A stretch of DNA of 8,242 nucleotides from JAJPKE01 sp052143275 (GCA_052143275.1 JBKQTH010000014.1:1-8242); one strand, 5' to 3'; shown: positions 1-6,541, counted from the stretch's first letter. The notes: generated from the letters alone by a model not told the origin. A program made the numbers and translations.

Positions 1-290
1 TTGCGCTCTTTGTCGTCGGATTGGTGATCGGATGGCGACATGGTTTTAGCTCGGGCCGCGCCGGCAACTCGAGTTGGCGCGGCCCGAGTTTCACCAACAC
101 CACCACCGCCAACACTACCACCGCCAACACTACCACCGCGAGCAGCGCCGGTGCCGCCGAGAGCAAGGTCGTGCGGCTGAATTCCCGGCGAAGCCGCAAC
201 CCATTTAGAGTTCTGGCTACCCAGATCCGTATAATCCGCCTCAAAATGCGCTACAAGCGTCTCCGTGAGCACGAGAATAGCGAAGATTGA
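1..290 (+). CDS. C-terminal part of a probable membrane protein (partial, 5' end outside window)
   Basis: An open frame runs in from the left edge (first complete codon at 3) to a TGA ending at 290, giving about 95 residues. The first residues, A-L-F-V-V-G-L-V-I-G-W, look like the end of a transmembrane helix. A Gly/Ser linker follows, then three copies of N-T-T-T-A, then an Arg/Lys-rich tail (R-R-S-R-N-P-F-R ... R-L-K-M-R-Y-K-R-L-R) that ends acidic (E-N-S-E-D). A basic tail right after a membrane helix would normally lie on the cytoplasmic side. No family is recognisable from this fragment, and no function is claimed. The GC-rich codon positions and the membrane segment favour a real gene. 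The low-complexity tail and the embedded inverted repeat leave some doubt. It is followed by a 294-nt spacer before the next gene on the same strand. Confidence 0.55.
   Translation, partial: ALFVVGLVIGWRHGFSSGRAGNSSWRGPSFTNTTTANTTTANTTTASSAGAAESKVVRLNSRRSRNPFRVLATQIRIIRLKMRYKRLREHENSED
48..90. repeat. Long GC-rich inverted repeat inside the partial gene
   Basis: The 13-nt arms at 50-62 and 76-88 are perfect reverse complements. The stem extends to 15 pairs (48-62 with 76-90) with one G-U. The 13-nt loop can close further through AAC/GUU around a UCGA tetraloop. In RNA this would be a very stable hairpin. Only three T follow it on the plus strand, so it is a poor intrinsic terminator there. 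It is translated as part of a Gly/Arg/Ser-rich linker if the surrounding frame is real. Confidence 0.8.
96..140 (+). repeat. Three tandem 15-bp units encoding N-T-T-T-A
   Basis: Units lie at 96-110, 111-125 and 126-140, in frame with the partial gene. Each encodes Asn-Thr-Thr-Thr-Ala. Units two and three differ only in the last base of their final codon, and unit one differs at one Thr codon. The near identity at the DNA level points to recent slippage or duplication, so the copy number may vary between strains. Confidence 0.85.
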
Positions 291-584
291 CACACTGCCG
301 CATAGCCAGGCAACGGTGTGCAGCTCCCAGAAAGTCGGTTCCCAAGCTCCCAGAACGGAGCGAGGGTCCAGCGCTCCTACCCTTATGCGTGTAAGACAAC
401 TTCCCCGGCTGTGATTTCGTATGAACCTGTAACGGCGGTTTGCTCGCACCGAGCGCCGAGTGTCCGGCTCTTGCCGGAGTGCCGGCCTGGTTGGAGCGTG
501 GGCCAAAGTGAGCCACAGACGCCGGAGCCAAAGGCAGTTCGTTTGCGGTCGTGCCAGAGCTAAGATGACGAGGAGCCAAAAGCC
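291..584. other. Gene-poor spacer with short repeats
   Basis: I see no convincing gene here. Short open frames exist on both strands (318-563 plus, 241-615 minus), but their translations are compositionally odd and match no family I know. The region holds an 11-bp direct repeat (322-332 and 345-355, spaced 23 bp), a possible hairpin with 6-bp arms at 357-362 and 372-377, and a compact hairpin at 463-478 (CCGGC, TCTT loop, GCCGG). None is followed by a T run. The promoter of the downstream DUF4190 gene must lie here or further upstream, but no good -35/-10 pair stands out. Confidence 0.5.
568..575 (+). promoter_or_regulatory. Ribosome binding site of the DUF4190 gene
   Basis: The sequence ACGAGGAG ends 9 nt before the ATG at 585. 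It matches the anti-Shine-Dalgarno well and supports that ATG as the start. Confidence 0.75.
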
Positions 585-1016
585 ATGAGTGATCCGTATG
601 GGATGGAGTATCCAACTGCGCATCGAGGGGACGATGATTTCAGGCCTCCCTATACTCAAGATCCGCCGTATCCTCCCCCTCCTTATCCTCCGTATGGGCA
701 GCCTACCGCCGCTGCCGCTCCCGGCCAGAGCAACGCCTCTCCGGGAGTTCAACCAGTCTATGTACCCTATGCGGTGGCGGTTCCGGGGTCAGGTCCGGGT
801 GACGGCATGGCGCTAACCAGCATGATCCTGGGAATTATCAGCGCCGCCATTGGCTGGATCCCATTCTGTGGAGTAGTAGTGCTGGCGCCGGCCATAGTCG
901 GGATTGTGCTCGGCGCATTGGGACTCAAATCACAGAACCGCCGCGGCATGGCGATAGCCGGTATCATACTCTCCGTGGTTGGGATCGCCTTGGCAACCGT
1001 GTTCATCTGGATCTAG
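585..1016 (+). CDS. DUF4190-type small membrane protein with Pro/Tyr-rich N-terminus
   Basis: The product is 143 residues. Residues 1-72 are hydrophilic and rich in Pro, Tyr and Gly (P-P-Y, P-P-P-P-Y-P-P-Y-G-Q-P around 21-40), typical of a disordered cytoplasmic arm. Residues 75-143 are hydrophobic, with the pattern M-A-L-T-S-M-I-L-G-I-I-S, then G-I-V-L-G-A-L-G-L-K-S, a short polar turn Q-N-R-R-G, and M-A-I-A-G-I-I-L-S-V-V-G-I-A-L. This is the layout of DUF4190 proteins: two or three membrane helices with Gly-rich packing and a conserved polar loop before the last helix. The molecular function of the family is unknown. There is no signal peptide. The ATG at 585 has a good ribosome site. The gene stops 29 nt before the -35 of the uvrA promoter, so the two are neighbours but probably separately transcribed. 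The fold assignment is fairly safe; the role is not. Confidence 0.85.
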   Translation: MSDPYGMEYPTAHRGDDDFRPPYTQDPPYPPPPYPPYGQPTAAAAPGQSNASPGVQPVYVPYAVAVPGSGPGDGMALTSMILGIISAAIGWIPFCGVVVLAPAIVGIVLGALGLKSQNRRGMAIAGIILSVVGIALATVFIWI

Positions 1017-1044
1017 ATAACGAAGCCCAATCGTCCGGCTCAGC

Positions 1045-1074
1045 TTGACATATGTGGGACAGGCGTTCTATACT
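1045..1074 (+). promoter_or_regulatory. Sigma-70-type promoter of uvrA
   Basis: A perfect TTGACA lies at 1045-1050 and TATACT at 1069-1074, separated by 18 nt. Transcription would start near 1081, giving a leader of about 131 nt before the uvrA ATG. This is one of the strongest promoter matches in the window. Confidence 0.8.
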
Positions 1075-1077
1075 GGA

Positions 1078-1095
1078 GTGTATCTCTGTATACAC
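1078..1095. promoter_or_regulatory. Operator-like inverted repeat at the uvrA transcription start
   Basis: GTGTAT (1078-1083) and ATACAC (1090-1095) are perfect inverted 6-mers around a 6-nt spacer. The 18-bp site begins 3 nt after the -10 and covers the expected +1, the position where a repressor blocks initiation. uvrA is a classic member of LexA regulons, so a LexA-like repressor is the natural candidate. The site is not the E. coli (CTG-N10-CAG) or Bacillus (GAAC-N4-GTTC) box, so the regulator is an inference. Confidence 0.5.
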
Positions 1096-1107
1096 AGCAG
1101 GTGGGTG

Positions 1108-1183
1108 AAGCGGCGAGACCACCGCCGCTTTCGTCTCCATATAATAGCAAGCCATAATTCTGCCTGCCTGTTTTCTGGCGGGC
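1108..1183 (+). ncRNA. Structured uvrA leader with two hairpins
   Basis: Two stems are visible between the promoter and uvrA. Stem one pairs AAGCGGCG (1108-1115) perfectly with CGCCGCTT (1123-1130) around a 7-nt loop and is followed by TCGTCTCC. Stem two pairs GCCTGCC (1162-1168) with GGCGGGC (1177-1183), with one G-U and an 8-nt loop, followed by CTGTTTG. A competing helix, GGTGG (1100-1104) with CCACC (1119-1123), would disrupt stem one. This is the look of an attenuator or a translational control leader, but no T run is long enough to call a terminator. A TATAAT at 1140-1145, without a matching -35, may mark a weak second promoter. No known riboswitch is recognised. Confidence 0.35.
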
Positions 1184-1211
1184 CTGTTTGAATATACCAA
1201 TAGAGTTGGAT

Positions 1212-4200
1212 ATGCCTCAGGACCAGATTGTCGTTCGTGGCGCACGCGAGCACAACCTCAAGAATATCGATGTCGTCATTCCACGAGATAAGCTGGTAGT
1301 CATCACTGGGCTTTCCGGCTCCGGGAAGAGCAGCCTAGCATTTGACACCATTTTTGCCGAGGGGCAGCGTCGTTATGTCGAGTCGCTCTCTTCCTATGCA
1401 CGCCAGTTTCTCGGGCAGATGGATAAGCCCGACGTGGATCATATCGATGGCCTTTCACCCGCGATCTCGATCGACCAAAAGAGCACGTCTCATAACCCAC
1501 GCTCGACGGTCGGCACGGTTACCGAAATCTACGACTATATGCGCCTGCTCTACGCCCGAGTCGGTCACCCGCACTGTCCACAATGCGGGCGGGAGATAAG
1601 CCAGCAATCGGTGGAGCAGATTGTAGATGCCGTCACCAGCTTGCCGGATGGTACGCGGCTACTGCTGCTCGCTCCGCTGGTGCGAGCTCGCAAAGGCGAG
1701 TATAAGAGCATCTTCGAGGATATGCGTCGCGCCGGCTATGTGCGGGTGCGGGTGGATCATGAGGTACGCGACCTCAGCGAGGACATTGAGCTCGACAAGT
1801 ACAAACAGCATACCATTGAGGTGGTAGTCGACCGGTTGGTTATACGCCATTCCAATCCCGATTTCCCTCCCGCCGATAAACCGGAGCTAAAATTGGTTGC
1901 CGAGGATGCCGCCATGTATCGAACTAGCGGTGAAGCGAATCTTGATCCCGAGGCAAACCAGCGTGCGCGAGTAGCTGATTCGGTCGAGACCACGCTCAAA
2001 CTGGGCAATGGTATTGTGCTTGTCAGTGTCATTGGTGGCGAGGAACGGCTATATTCAGAGCACTTCGCTTGTGTCTACTGCGGAATCAGTCTCGAGGAGA
2101 TCGAGCCGCGCAGCTTTAGCTTTAACAATCCCAAGGGTGCGTGTCCCGAGTGCACCGGTCTGGGAACCAAGCTAGAGGTAGATGAAGATCTGGTAGTTAC
2201 CAATCCGGATCTCAGCATCAACGAAGGGGCAATCGCACACTGGAGCCGTGTTACCAGTTCCAGCCAGTGGTATGCGGCCGTGCTGGATGCACTCGCTACC
2301 CACTTCGACTTTAGCCTGGATACCCCTTGGAAGGATCTGGGCGACCGGGCACGTGAGGTCATGCTGCATGGCGCACCTGATGAAATCACCTTCTACTATC
2401 GCAATCGTCAAGGGAGCCGCCGCCAGCACCGGATCGCTTTCGAAGGTGTGATGCCTTTCTTGGAGCGCCGCTACCAAGAGGCCTCGGAGACCAGCCGGGA
2501 AGATCTGGCGCAGTATATGTCGGCGCGTCCCTGCCCGCTCTGCCGGGGTACCCGGTTGCGCAAGGAGAGTCTGGCGGTGACCGTCGGCAATCGCAACATC
2601 GTAGAAGTCGGCAGCCTCTCGATCGTCAACACGCTTCGCTTCTTCGAGGCCATCGCTCGCGTACCACTGGACCCGAGGCTGGATCTGGGCCTGGACCTCA
2701 CCGATAGGTCAGGCCCGCCGATGGCCGGAATCGTTTCGCTTACCGAGCGAGAGCAGGTGATTGCGCGGCAGGTCCTGAAGGAGATACGCGCGCGGCTTGG
2801 ATTCTTGGTGGATGTCGGCCTGGACTATCTTTCGATCAATCGCCCGGCAACCACCCTTTCCGGTGGTGAGGCACAGCGCATCCGATTGGCTACGCAGATT
2901 GGCTCCAGCCTCATGGGTGTGGTGTATATTCTGGACGAGCCGAGCATCGGTCTTCACCAGCGAGATAACGCCCGTCTCATCCAGACTTTATTGCATCTTA
3001 GAGACTTGGGCAATAGCCTGCTCGTGGTCGAGCATGACGAAGATACCATGCGAGCCGCGGACCATATCATCGATATCGGGCCTGGGGCAGGTGAACATGG
3101 CGGCCACGTGGTCGCAGAGGGCACAATCGATGAAATCATAGCCAATCCGGCGTCTCTTACTGGCCAATATCTATCCGGCCAGCACCAGATCCCGGTACCT
3201 TCATACCGGCGAGAGGGGAACGGCCACTCATTGGTGATTCGAGGGGCGCGCGAGAACAATCTCAAGAATATCGATGTAGAGATACCCCTGGGGAAACTGG
3301 TGGTGGTCACCGGGGTCTCCGGCTCAGGCAAGAGCTCCCTGATCAATGAGATTGTCTATAAGGCGCTGGCGAGTAAGCTGAACCGGGCGCATACCCACCC
3401 TGGTGACTTTGATGCGATCGAGGGACTAGACGCCCTGGATAAAGTAATTGATATCGACCAGTCGCCGATTGGCCGGACGCCGCGCTCCAATCCTGCCACC
3501 TACACCGGCGCCTTTACACCAATTCGCCAGCTGTTTGCGCAGGTCCCGGAGGCTCGTCTACGTGGCTACCAGCCGGGACGTTTCTCATTCAACGTCAAGG
3601 GCGGTCGCTGCGAAGTCTGCAAAGGCGAGGGGATGCTTACCATCGAGATGAATTTCCTACCCGATGTCTACGTTCCCTGCGAGGCCTGTAAGGGTAAGCG
3701 GTACAACCGCGAGGCACTGGAAATCCACTACAAGGGCAAGAGCATTGCTGATGTCCTGGATATGACTGTCGAGGAAGCGGCTCATGTCTTCGAGGCCATT
3801 CCCTCTCTGGCCAACAAGCTGGGCACTCTCACTGCGGTGGGCTTGGGTTATATACGTCTGGGCCAGCCGGCAACCACACTTTCTGGAGGTGAGGCTCAAC
3901 GGATCAAGTTGGCGGCAGAGCTTTCACGCCGGGCAACTGGGCGAACCATGTATATACTGGACGAGCCCACAACCGGCCTGCACTTTGCCGATGTCTCACG
4001 ACTGCTTCAGGTATTGCAGCGGCTGGTGGATGCCGGTAACACGGTTGTGGTTATCGAGCATAATCTGGATGTCGTCAAGTCGGCTGACTGGTTGATCGAC
4101 CTGGGTCCCGAAGGGGGAGATCTAGGCGGGGAGGTCATTGCGGTAGGAACCCCAGAGCAGGTAGCGGCTGAGCCTCGTTCCTACACTGGACAGTTCCTAG

Positions 4201-4232
4201 CCAGAGTGCTCCAGGTTCCGGTCGCTTTGTGA
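1212..4232 (+). CDS. uvrA: UvrA, excinuclease ABC subunit A
   Basis: This is the damage-recognition ATPase of nucleotide excision repair; as a dimer it loads UvrB at lesions. It has 1006 residues against 940 in E. coli. Two ABC modules are complete. Module one has Walker A G-L-S-G-S-G-K-S (33-40), signature L-S-G-G-E-A-Q-R (from 549) and Walker B L-D-E-P (D575, E576). Module two has Walker A G-V-S-G-S-G-K-S (from 701), signature from 890 and D917/E918. Zinc-site cysteines are C287/C290/C311/C314 and C800/C803/C823/C826, plus CxxC pairs at 122/125 and 441/444. Extra sequence relative to E. coli lies in the UvrB-binding region (a stretch of about 40 residues within roughly 210-265) and before the first signature. 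The ATG at 1212 was chosen because M-P-Q-D-Q-I-V-V-R-G-A-R aligns with known UvrA N-termini; TTG at 1188 would add 8 residues. It has its own promoter and converges on the kinase gene. Confidence 0.97.
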   Translation: MPQDQIVVRGAREHNLKNIDVVIPRDKLVVITGLSGSGKSSLAFDTIFAEGQRRYVESLSSYARQFLGQMDKPDVDHIDGLSPAISIDQKSTSHNPRSTVGTVTEIYDYMRLLYARVGHPHCPQCGREISQQSVEQIVDAVTSLPDGTRLLLLAPLVRARKGEYKSIFEDMRRAGYVRVRVDHEVRDLSEDIELDKYKQHTIEVVVDRLVIRHSNPDFPPADKPELKLVAEDAAMYRTSGEANLDPEANQRARVADSVETTLKLGNGIVLVSVIGGEERLYSEHFACVYCGISLEEIEPRSFSFNNPKGACPECTGLGTKLEVDEDLVVTNPDLSINEGAIAHWSRVTSSSQWYAAVLDALATHFDFSLDTPWKDLGDRAREVMLHGAPDEITFYYRNRQGSRRQHRIAFEGVMPFLERRYQEASETSREDLAQYMSARPCPLCRGTRLRKESLAVTVGNRNIVEVGSLSIVNTLRFFEAIARVPLDPRLDLGLDLTDRSGPPMAGIVSLTEREQVIARQVLKEIRARLGFLVDVGLDYLSINRPATTLSGGEAQRIRLATQIGSSLMGVVYILDEPSIGLHQRDNARLIQTLLHLRDLGNSLLVVEHDEDTMRAADHIIDIGPGAGEHGGHVVAEGTIDEIIANPASLTGQYLSGQHQIPVPSYRREGNGHSLVIRGARENNLKNIDVEIPLGKLVVVTGVSGSGKSSLINEIVYKALASKLNRAHTHPGDFDAIEGLDALDKVIDIDQSPIGRTPRSNPATYTGAFTPIRQLFAQVPEARLRGYQPGRFSFNVKGGRCEVCKGEGMLTIEMNFLPDVYVPCEACKGKRYNREALEIHYKGKSIADVLDMTVEEAAHVFEAIPSLANKLGTLTAVGLGYIRLGQPATTLSGGEAQRIKLAAELSRRATGRTMYILDEPTTGLHFADVSRLLQVLQRLVDAGNTVVVIEHNLDVVKSADWLIDLGPEGGDLGGEVIAVGTPEQVAAEPRSYTGQFLARVLQVPVAL

Positions 4233-4335
4233 ACCTGAGGCTGCTCCGTTCACTCTTATGCGCGTAGTGTCTCTCTCTCTCTGTCTGTGGAGCGCCGCGT
4301 GAGAACCAGTCCTAACCGGCATCGCCAAGAGGCGC
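4233..4335. other. Convergent spacer between uvrA and the kinase gene, with a TC tract
   Basis: This spacer of about 100 nt separates two genes that face each other. It holds a dinucleotide run of six TC units at 4270-4281, followed by TGTCTGTG. Weak pairings exist (for example CGCC/GGCG at 4323-4334), but no stem with a T run is seen on either strand. A classical intrinsic terminator is therefore not evident for either gene. A TC-rich stretch followed by G could be a pyrimidine-rich factor-dependent site; this is speculative. Confidence 0.4.
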
Positions 4336-5736
4336 CTAGCCCAGCATCTCAAAGGTAACGATATCGTCTCCCAGTCGAAGTTCGTCGCCATGCTGCAGAG
4401 GGATGGGGCGTTGCACGCGCTTGCCATTGACGTAGGTACCGTTAGCGCTCTGCAGATCCTCGATGCACCACTGCCCGCTGTGGAAGAACAGGCGAGCGTG
4501 GTAGCGCGACACCGTGGCATCCTGGATGACCACGTCGTTTCCCGCGGTACGCCCCAAGGTAGTGATGTCCTGGTGCAGTACGAAGGCATGATTGGTCATA
4601 GGTCCGTTACGAATGATGATGCGGCACCGCAGTGGATGGCCGTTGGGAGTCTTGTAATGGTCGGCTCGGGCGCGCGCGCCCGATAAATCATAGGCGCAGT
4701 TGGTACAGAATCGATTTCGCGGACTGTTCGCCGCCCCACAGCGAAGGCAGGTGCCTGGCTGTCCGGGAACGCCAAGAGTGGGGAGAGGAATGAAATGGTT
4801 ACCATCGTTGGAATTGCCGACAGGGCTGGCACTGTTGGGCAGGCTCTGGTGTTTCATCGTTAACTGGGGGTGGCGATACCCTCGTCGCACCTCGTAGGCC
4901 GCCTCTCTGAGCTGCTCGGCCATTTCCCGCGCATGCTGGAATCGATTCGCGGGGTTCTTCTCCATAGCTCGCAGAATGATCTGCTCCACCCGGATCGGCA
5001 GATTGGCCACCAGAAAAGAGGGACGCGGCACCGGATCCTTGATATGGCGCATGACAATCGCCATGGGAGATTCAGCAGGGAAAGGCAAAGCTCCCGTCAC
5101 GCACTGGTACGTCACCACCCCCAGAGCATAAATGTCGGTGCGGGCGTCGATGACACCATCGGGAATGCCCTGCTCCGGTGCCATGTACTGCGGAGTACCG
5201 ACATTGGCGCCGGTGCGGGTAAAGGCCCGATTAGCCTCAAGTAGGGCGGCAATGCCAAAGTCCGAGAGCAGCAGGTGATCTTCGGTGCGAAGCAGCATAT
5301 TGGCGGGCTTGACGTCCCGATGAATGATGCCATTGCTATGGGCGAATTCAAGAGCCAAGGCAGCCTGCGCCAGCAAGTCAAGCGTTGGAGCGAGTTCAAG
5401 CCTGACACGATGAGCCTCAGCAGCCGCGATACGATTGCGGAGTGTACCTCCGCTGATATATTCCATGACGATAAAGGCCCACCCCTTATCTTCACCATAG
5501 TCATGCACGGGCACGATATTGGGGTGGGTGAGTCTGGCGATCATACGCGCCTCGAAGACAAACCGCTGGGCAAATTCGTTGTCGCGGGTATTGTCGATCT
5601 GGGTGGGAATAGCCTTGATAGCAACGTTACGCGCTAGCGAAGGCTGGTACCCCTTGTATACGCGAGCCATACCACCCTGACCGATGAGTTCTATTACGCG
5701 ATACTGGCCCAGGGTCTGTCCCACTACGTCCGTCAC
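4336..5736 (-). CDS. Soluble Ser/Thr protein kinase with zinc ribbon and C-terminal FHA domain
   Basis: A 466-residue Hanks-type kinase. The catalytic domain spans about 12-278: Gly loop G-Q-G-G-M-A-R-V-Y (19-27), ATP-anchoring K41, helix-C E62, catalytic H-R-D-V-K-P-A-N (D141, N146), D-F-G (159-161) and A-P-E (186-188), with Thr at 173, 175 and 181 as possible activation-loop phosphosites. A linker leads to a zinc ribbon (C330-x2-C333, C344-x2-C347). The FHA domain follows (about 394-462), with L-G-R (394-396), the S410-R-x-H413 phosphothreonine-binding core and N432-G-T and N437-G. No membrane helix is present, unlike PknB-type receptor kinases, so it should act in the cytosol and may bind its own or partner phosphothreonines. 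All key residues are intact. The start is GTG at 5736, preceded by a good ribosome site; an in-frame stop lies 7 codons upstream. It follows the LiaF-like gene with a 154-nt gap. Confidence 0.94.
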   Translation of the reverse strand: MTDVVGQTLGQYRVIELIGQGGMARVYKGYQPSLARNVAIKAIPTQIDNTRDNEFAQRFVFEARMIARLTHPNIVPVHDYGEDKGWAFIVMEYISGGTLRNRIAAAEAHRVRLELAPTLDLLAQAALALEFAHSNGIIHRDVKPANMLLRTEDHLLLSDFGIAALLEANRAFTRTGANVGTPQYMAPEQGIPDGVIDARTDIYALGVVTYQCVTGALPFPAESPMAIVMRHIKDPVPRPSFLVANLPIRVEQIILRAMEKNPANRFQHAREMAEQLREAAYEVRRGYRHPQLTMKHQSLPNSASPVGNSNDGNHFIPLPTLGVPGQPGTCLRCGAANSPRNRFCTNCAYDLSGARARADHYKTPNGHPLRCRIIIRNGPMTNHAFVLHQDITTLGRTAGNDVVIQDATVSRYHARLFFHSGQWCIEDLQSANGTYVNGKRVQRPIPLQHGDELRLGDDIVTFEMLG

Positions 5737-5741
5737 ATGGT

Positions 5742-5748
5742 CTCTCCC
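5742..5748 (-). promoter_or_regulatory. Ribosome binding site of the kinase gene
   Basis: On the minus strand GGGAGAG lies 5 nt before the GTG start. An ATG overlaps the start out of frame but runs directly into TGA, so GTG at 5736 is the only sensible start. Confidence 0.7.
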
Positions 5749-5772
5749 GACTCTTCACCAAAATCCATCCCT

Positions 5773-5778
5773 ATTATA
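5773..5778 (-). promoter_or_regulatory. Probable -10 element for the kinase gene
   Basis: A perfect TATAAT on the minus strand lies 37 nt before the kinase start, giving a leader of about 30 nt. No hexamer resembling TTGACA is found 16-18 nt upstream, so an activator or an alternative sigma factor may be needed. The gene could also be reached by read-through from the upstream LiaF-like gene. Confidence 0.45.
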
Positions 5779-5890
5779 CGTGCGAGAGAGACGTTCCAGC
5801 ATAGTGATTGGTTCACAAAACCGGAGGTGGCCTTGGGCCTCGCTGGATAAGATCGGATTGGATCGGCGGATGGGTCAAGATCAACCAAGG

Positions 5891-6475
5891 TCAATGGGTG
5901 CGAATCTTGATCGCGCCAAAAGTAGCTAGGGCTTCGATTCGCAGGTAACTGCCGGCATCGGAACCTCCGAGGGTAAACTCGTCGCTTACGGTGATACCGC
6001 CGATTTCGCGTCCCGGCATCGAGACTTCGCCAAAACGGGCCGAGCTTTCCACCAGGACGTGCAACCCCTCAGGAACAGTCACTGAGATTTCGCCAAAGAG
6101 CGCATTCAACCGGAGAATGTTCTCGCCGGGAGATAGCCTGGCCATCCGCACGTCGAGGTTGGCCTCGCCAAAGGTGGCTGAGACTTGAGTCTCAGGGCCC
6201 AGCTCCCAGAGCGCACCACTGCGGTTGACCTCCCCAAAAAACGCGGAGATGCGGTGCGCCTTTCGGCTGGAGGATTGGTTAGGGAGGTGGGGTCGCAGCA
6301 CGTCTGCCCTAACATCGTGTCCAGTCTCCTTGGGAAGCTGATCGATAATGGCCTGGCATTCGACTGGATCAGCCGTAACCATGAGCAGGCTCATCGTCCG
6401 GCGGAATTCTTCGAGCGCTAGTCCGCCTCGAGCATAGCGCTCGCGCAAAATTTCAATTGCCGTCTCCTGATCCAT
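5891..6475 (-). CDS. SHOCT / LiaF C-terminal-like soluble protein
   Basis: The product is 194 residues. Residues about 5-32 (I-L-R-E-R-Y-A-R-G-G-L-A-L-E-E-F-R-R) form a SHOCT/DUF1707-type short helical motif. After a polar linker (48-73), residues 74-194 resemble the C-terminal domain of LiaF/YvqF envelope-stress proteins. They hold five repeats of A-x-F-G-E or close variants, at 78-82, 100-104, 125-129, 146-150 and 184-188, the pattern of a short stacked beta fold. There are no membrane helices, whereas Bacillus LiaF has several, so this would be a cytosolic version. ATG at 6475 is preferred: AGGGAG (6482-6487) sits 6 nt upstream. A GTG at 6547 would add 24 residues but has no clear ribosome site. 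It lies between tetR and the FHA kinase on the same strand, suggesting shared signalling, possibly as a partner or substrate. Exact function unknown. Confidence 0.82.
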   Translation of the reverse strand: MDQETAIEILRERYARGGLALEEFRRTMSLLMVTADPVECQAIIDQLPKETGHDVRADVLRPHLPNQSSSRKAHRISAFFGEVNRSGALWELGPETQVSATFGEANLDVRMARLSPGENILRLNALFGEISVTVPEGLHVLVESSARFGEVSMPGREIGGITVSDEFTLGGSDAGSYLRIEALATFGAIKIRTH

Positions 6476-6481
6476 TCCCAT

Positions 6482-6487
6482 CTCCCT
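6482..6487 (-). promoter_or_regulatory. Ribosome binding site deciding the start of the LiaF-like gene
   Basis: AGGGAG on the minus strand with 6-nt spacing selects the ATG at 6475 over the ATG at 6481, which would abut the site, and over the upstream GTG at 6547. Confidence 0.7.
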
Positions 6488-6541
6488 GATATCCCATGTA
6501 CCATGTTGTGATGATGTGGTCACTCGCGTTGCCCCTTTTGG

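Noticed and set aside
463..478. CCGGC-TCTT-GCCGG hairpin as a terminator for the first gene
   Set aside because: It lies 170 nt after the stop codon and no T run follows on either strand.
318..563. Open frame of 81 codons on the plus strand in the spacer before the DUF4190 gene
   Set aside because: It has no ribosome site and no recognisable domain, and its composition looks like random translation of GC-rich DNA.
241..615. Open frame of 124 codons on the minus strand across the same spacer
   Set aside because: It overlaps the ends of both plus-strand genes, has no ribosome site or family resemblance, and is probably a GC-driven chance frame.
1140..1145. TATAAT as a second uvrA promoter
   Set aside because: No -35 hexamer is found at 16-18 nt and there is no extended -10, so it is mentioned in the leader entry but not called as a promoter.
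4270..4283. TC dinucleotide run as a phase-variable tract
   Set aside because: It lies outside coding sequence, between two stop codons, is only six units long, and would not switch any gene.
5823..5841. Possible terminator between the LiaF-like and kinase genes (GGCC-TTG-GGCC on the plus strand; on the minus strand CGGTTTT follows)
   Set aside because: The stem is only 4 bp, extended only across a bulge, and the T run is short and offset from it. Too weak to annotate.
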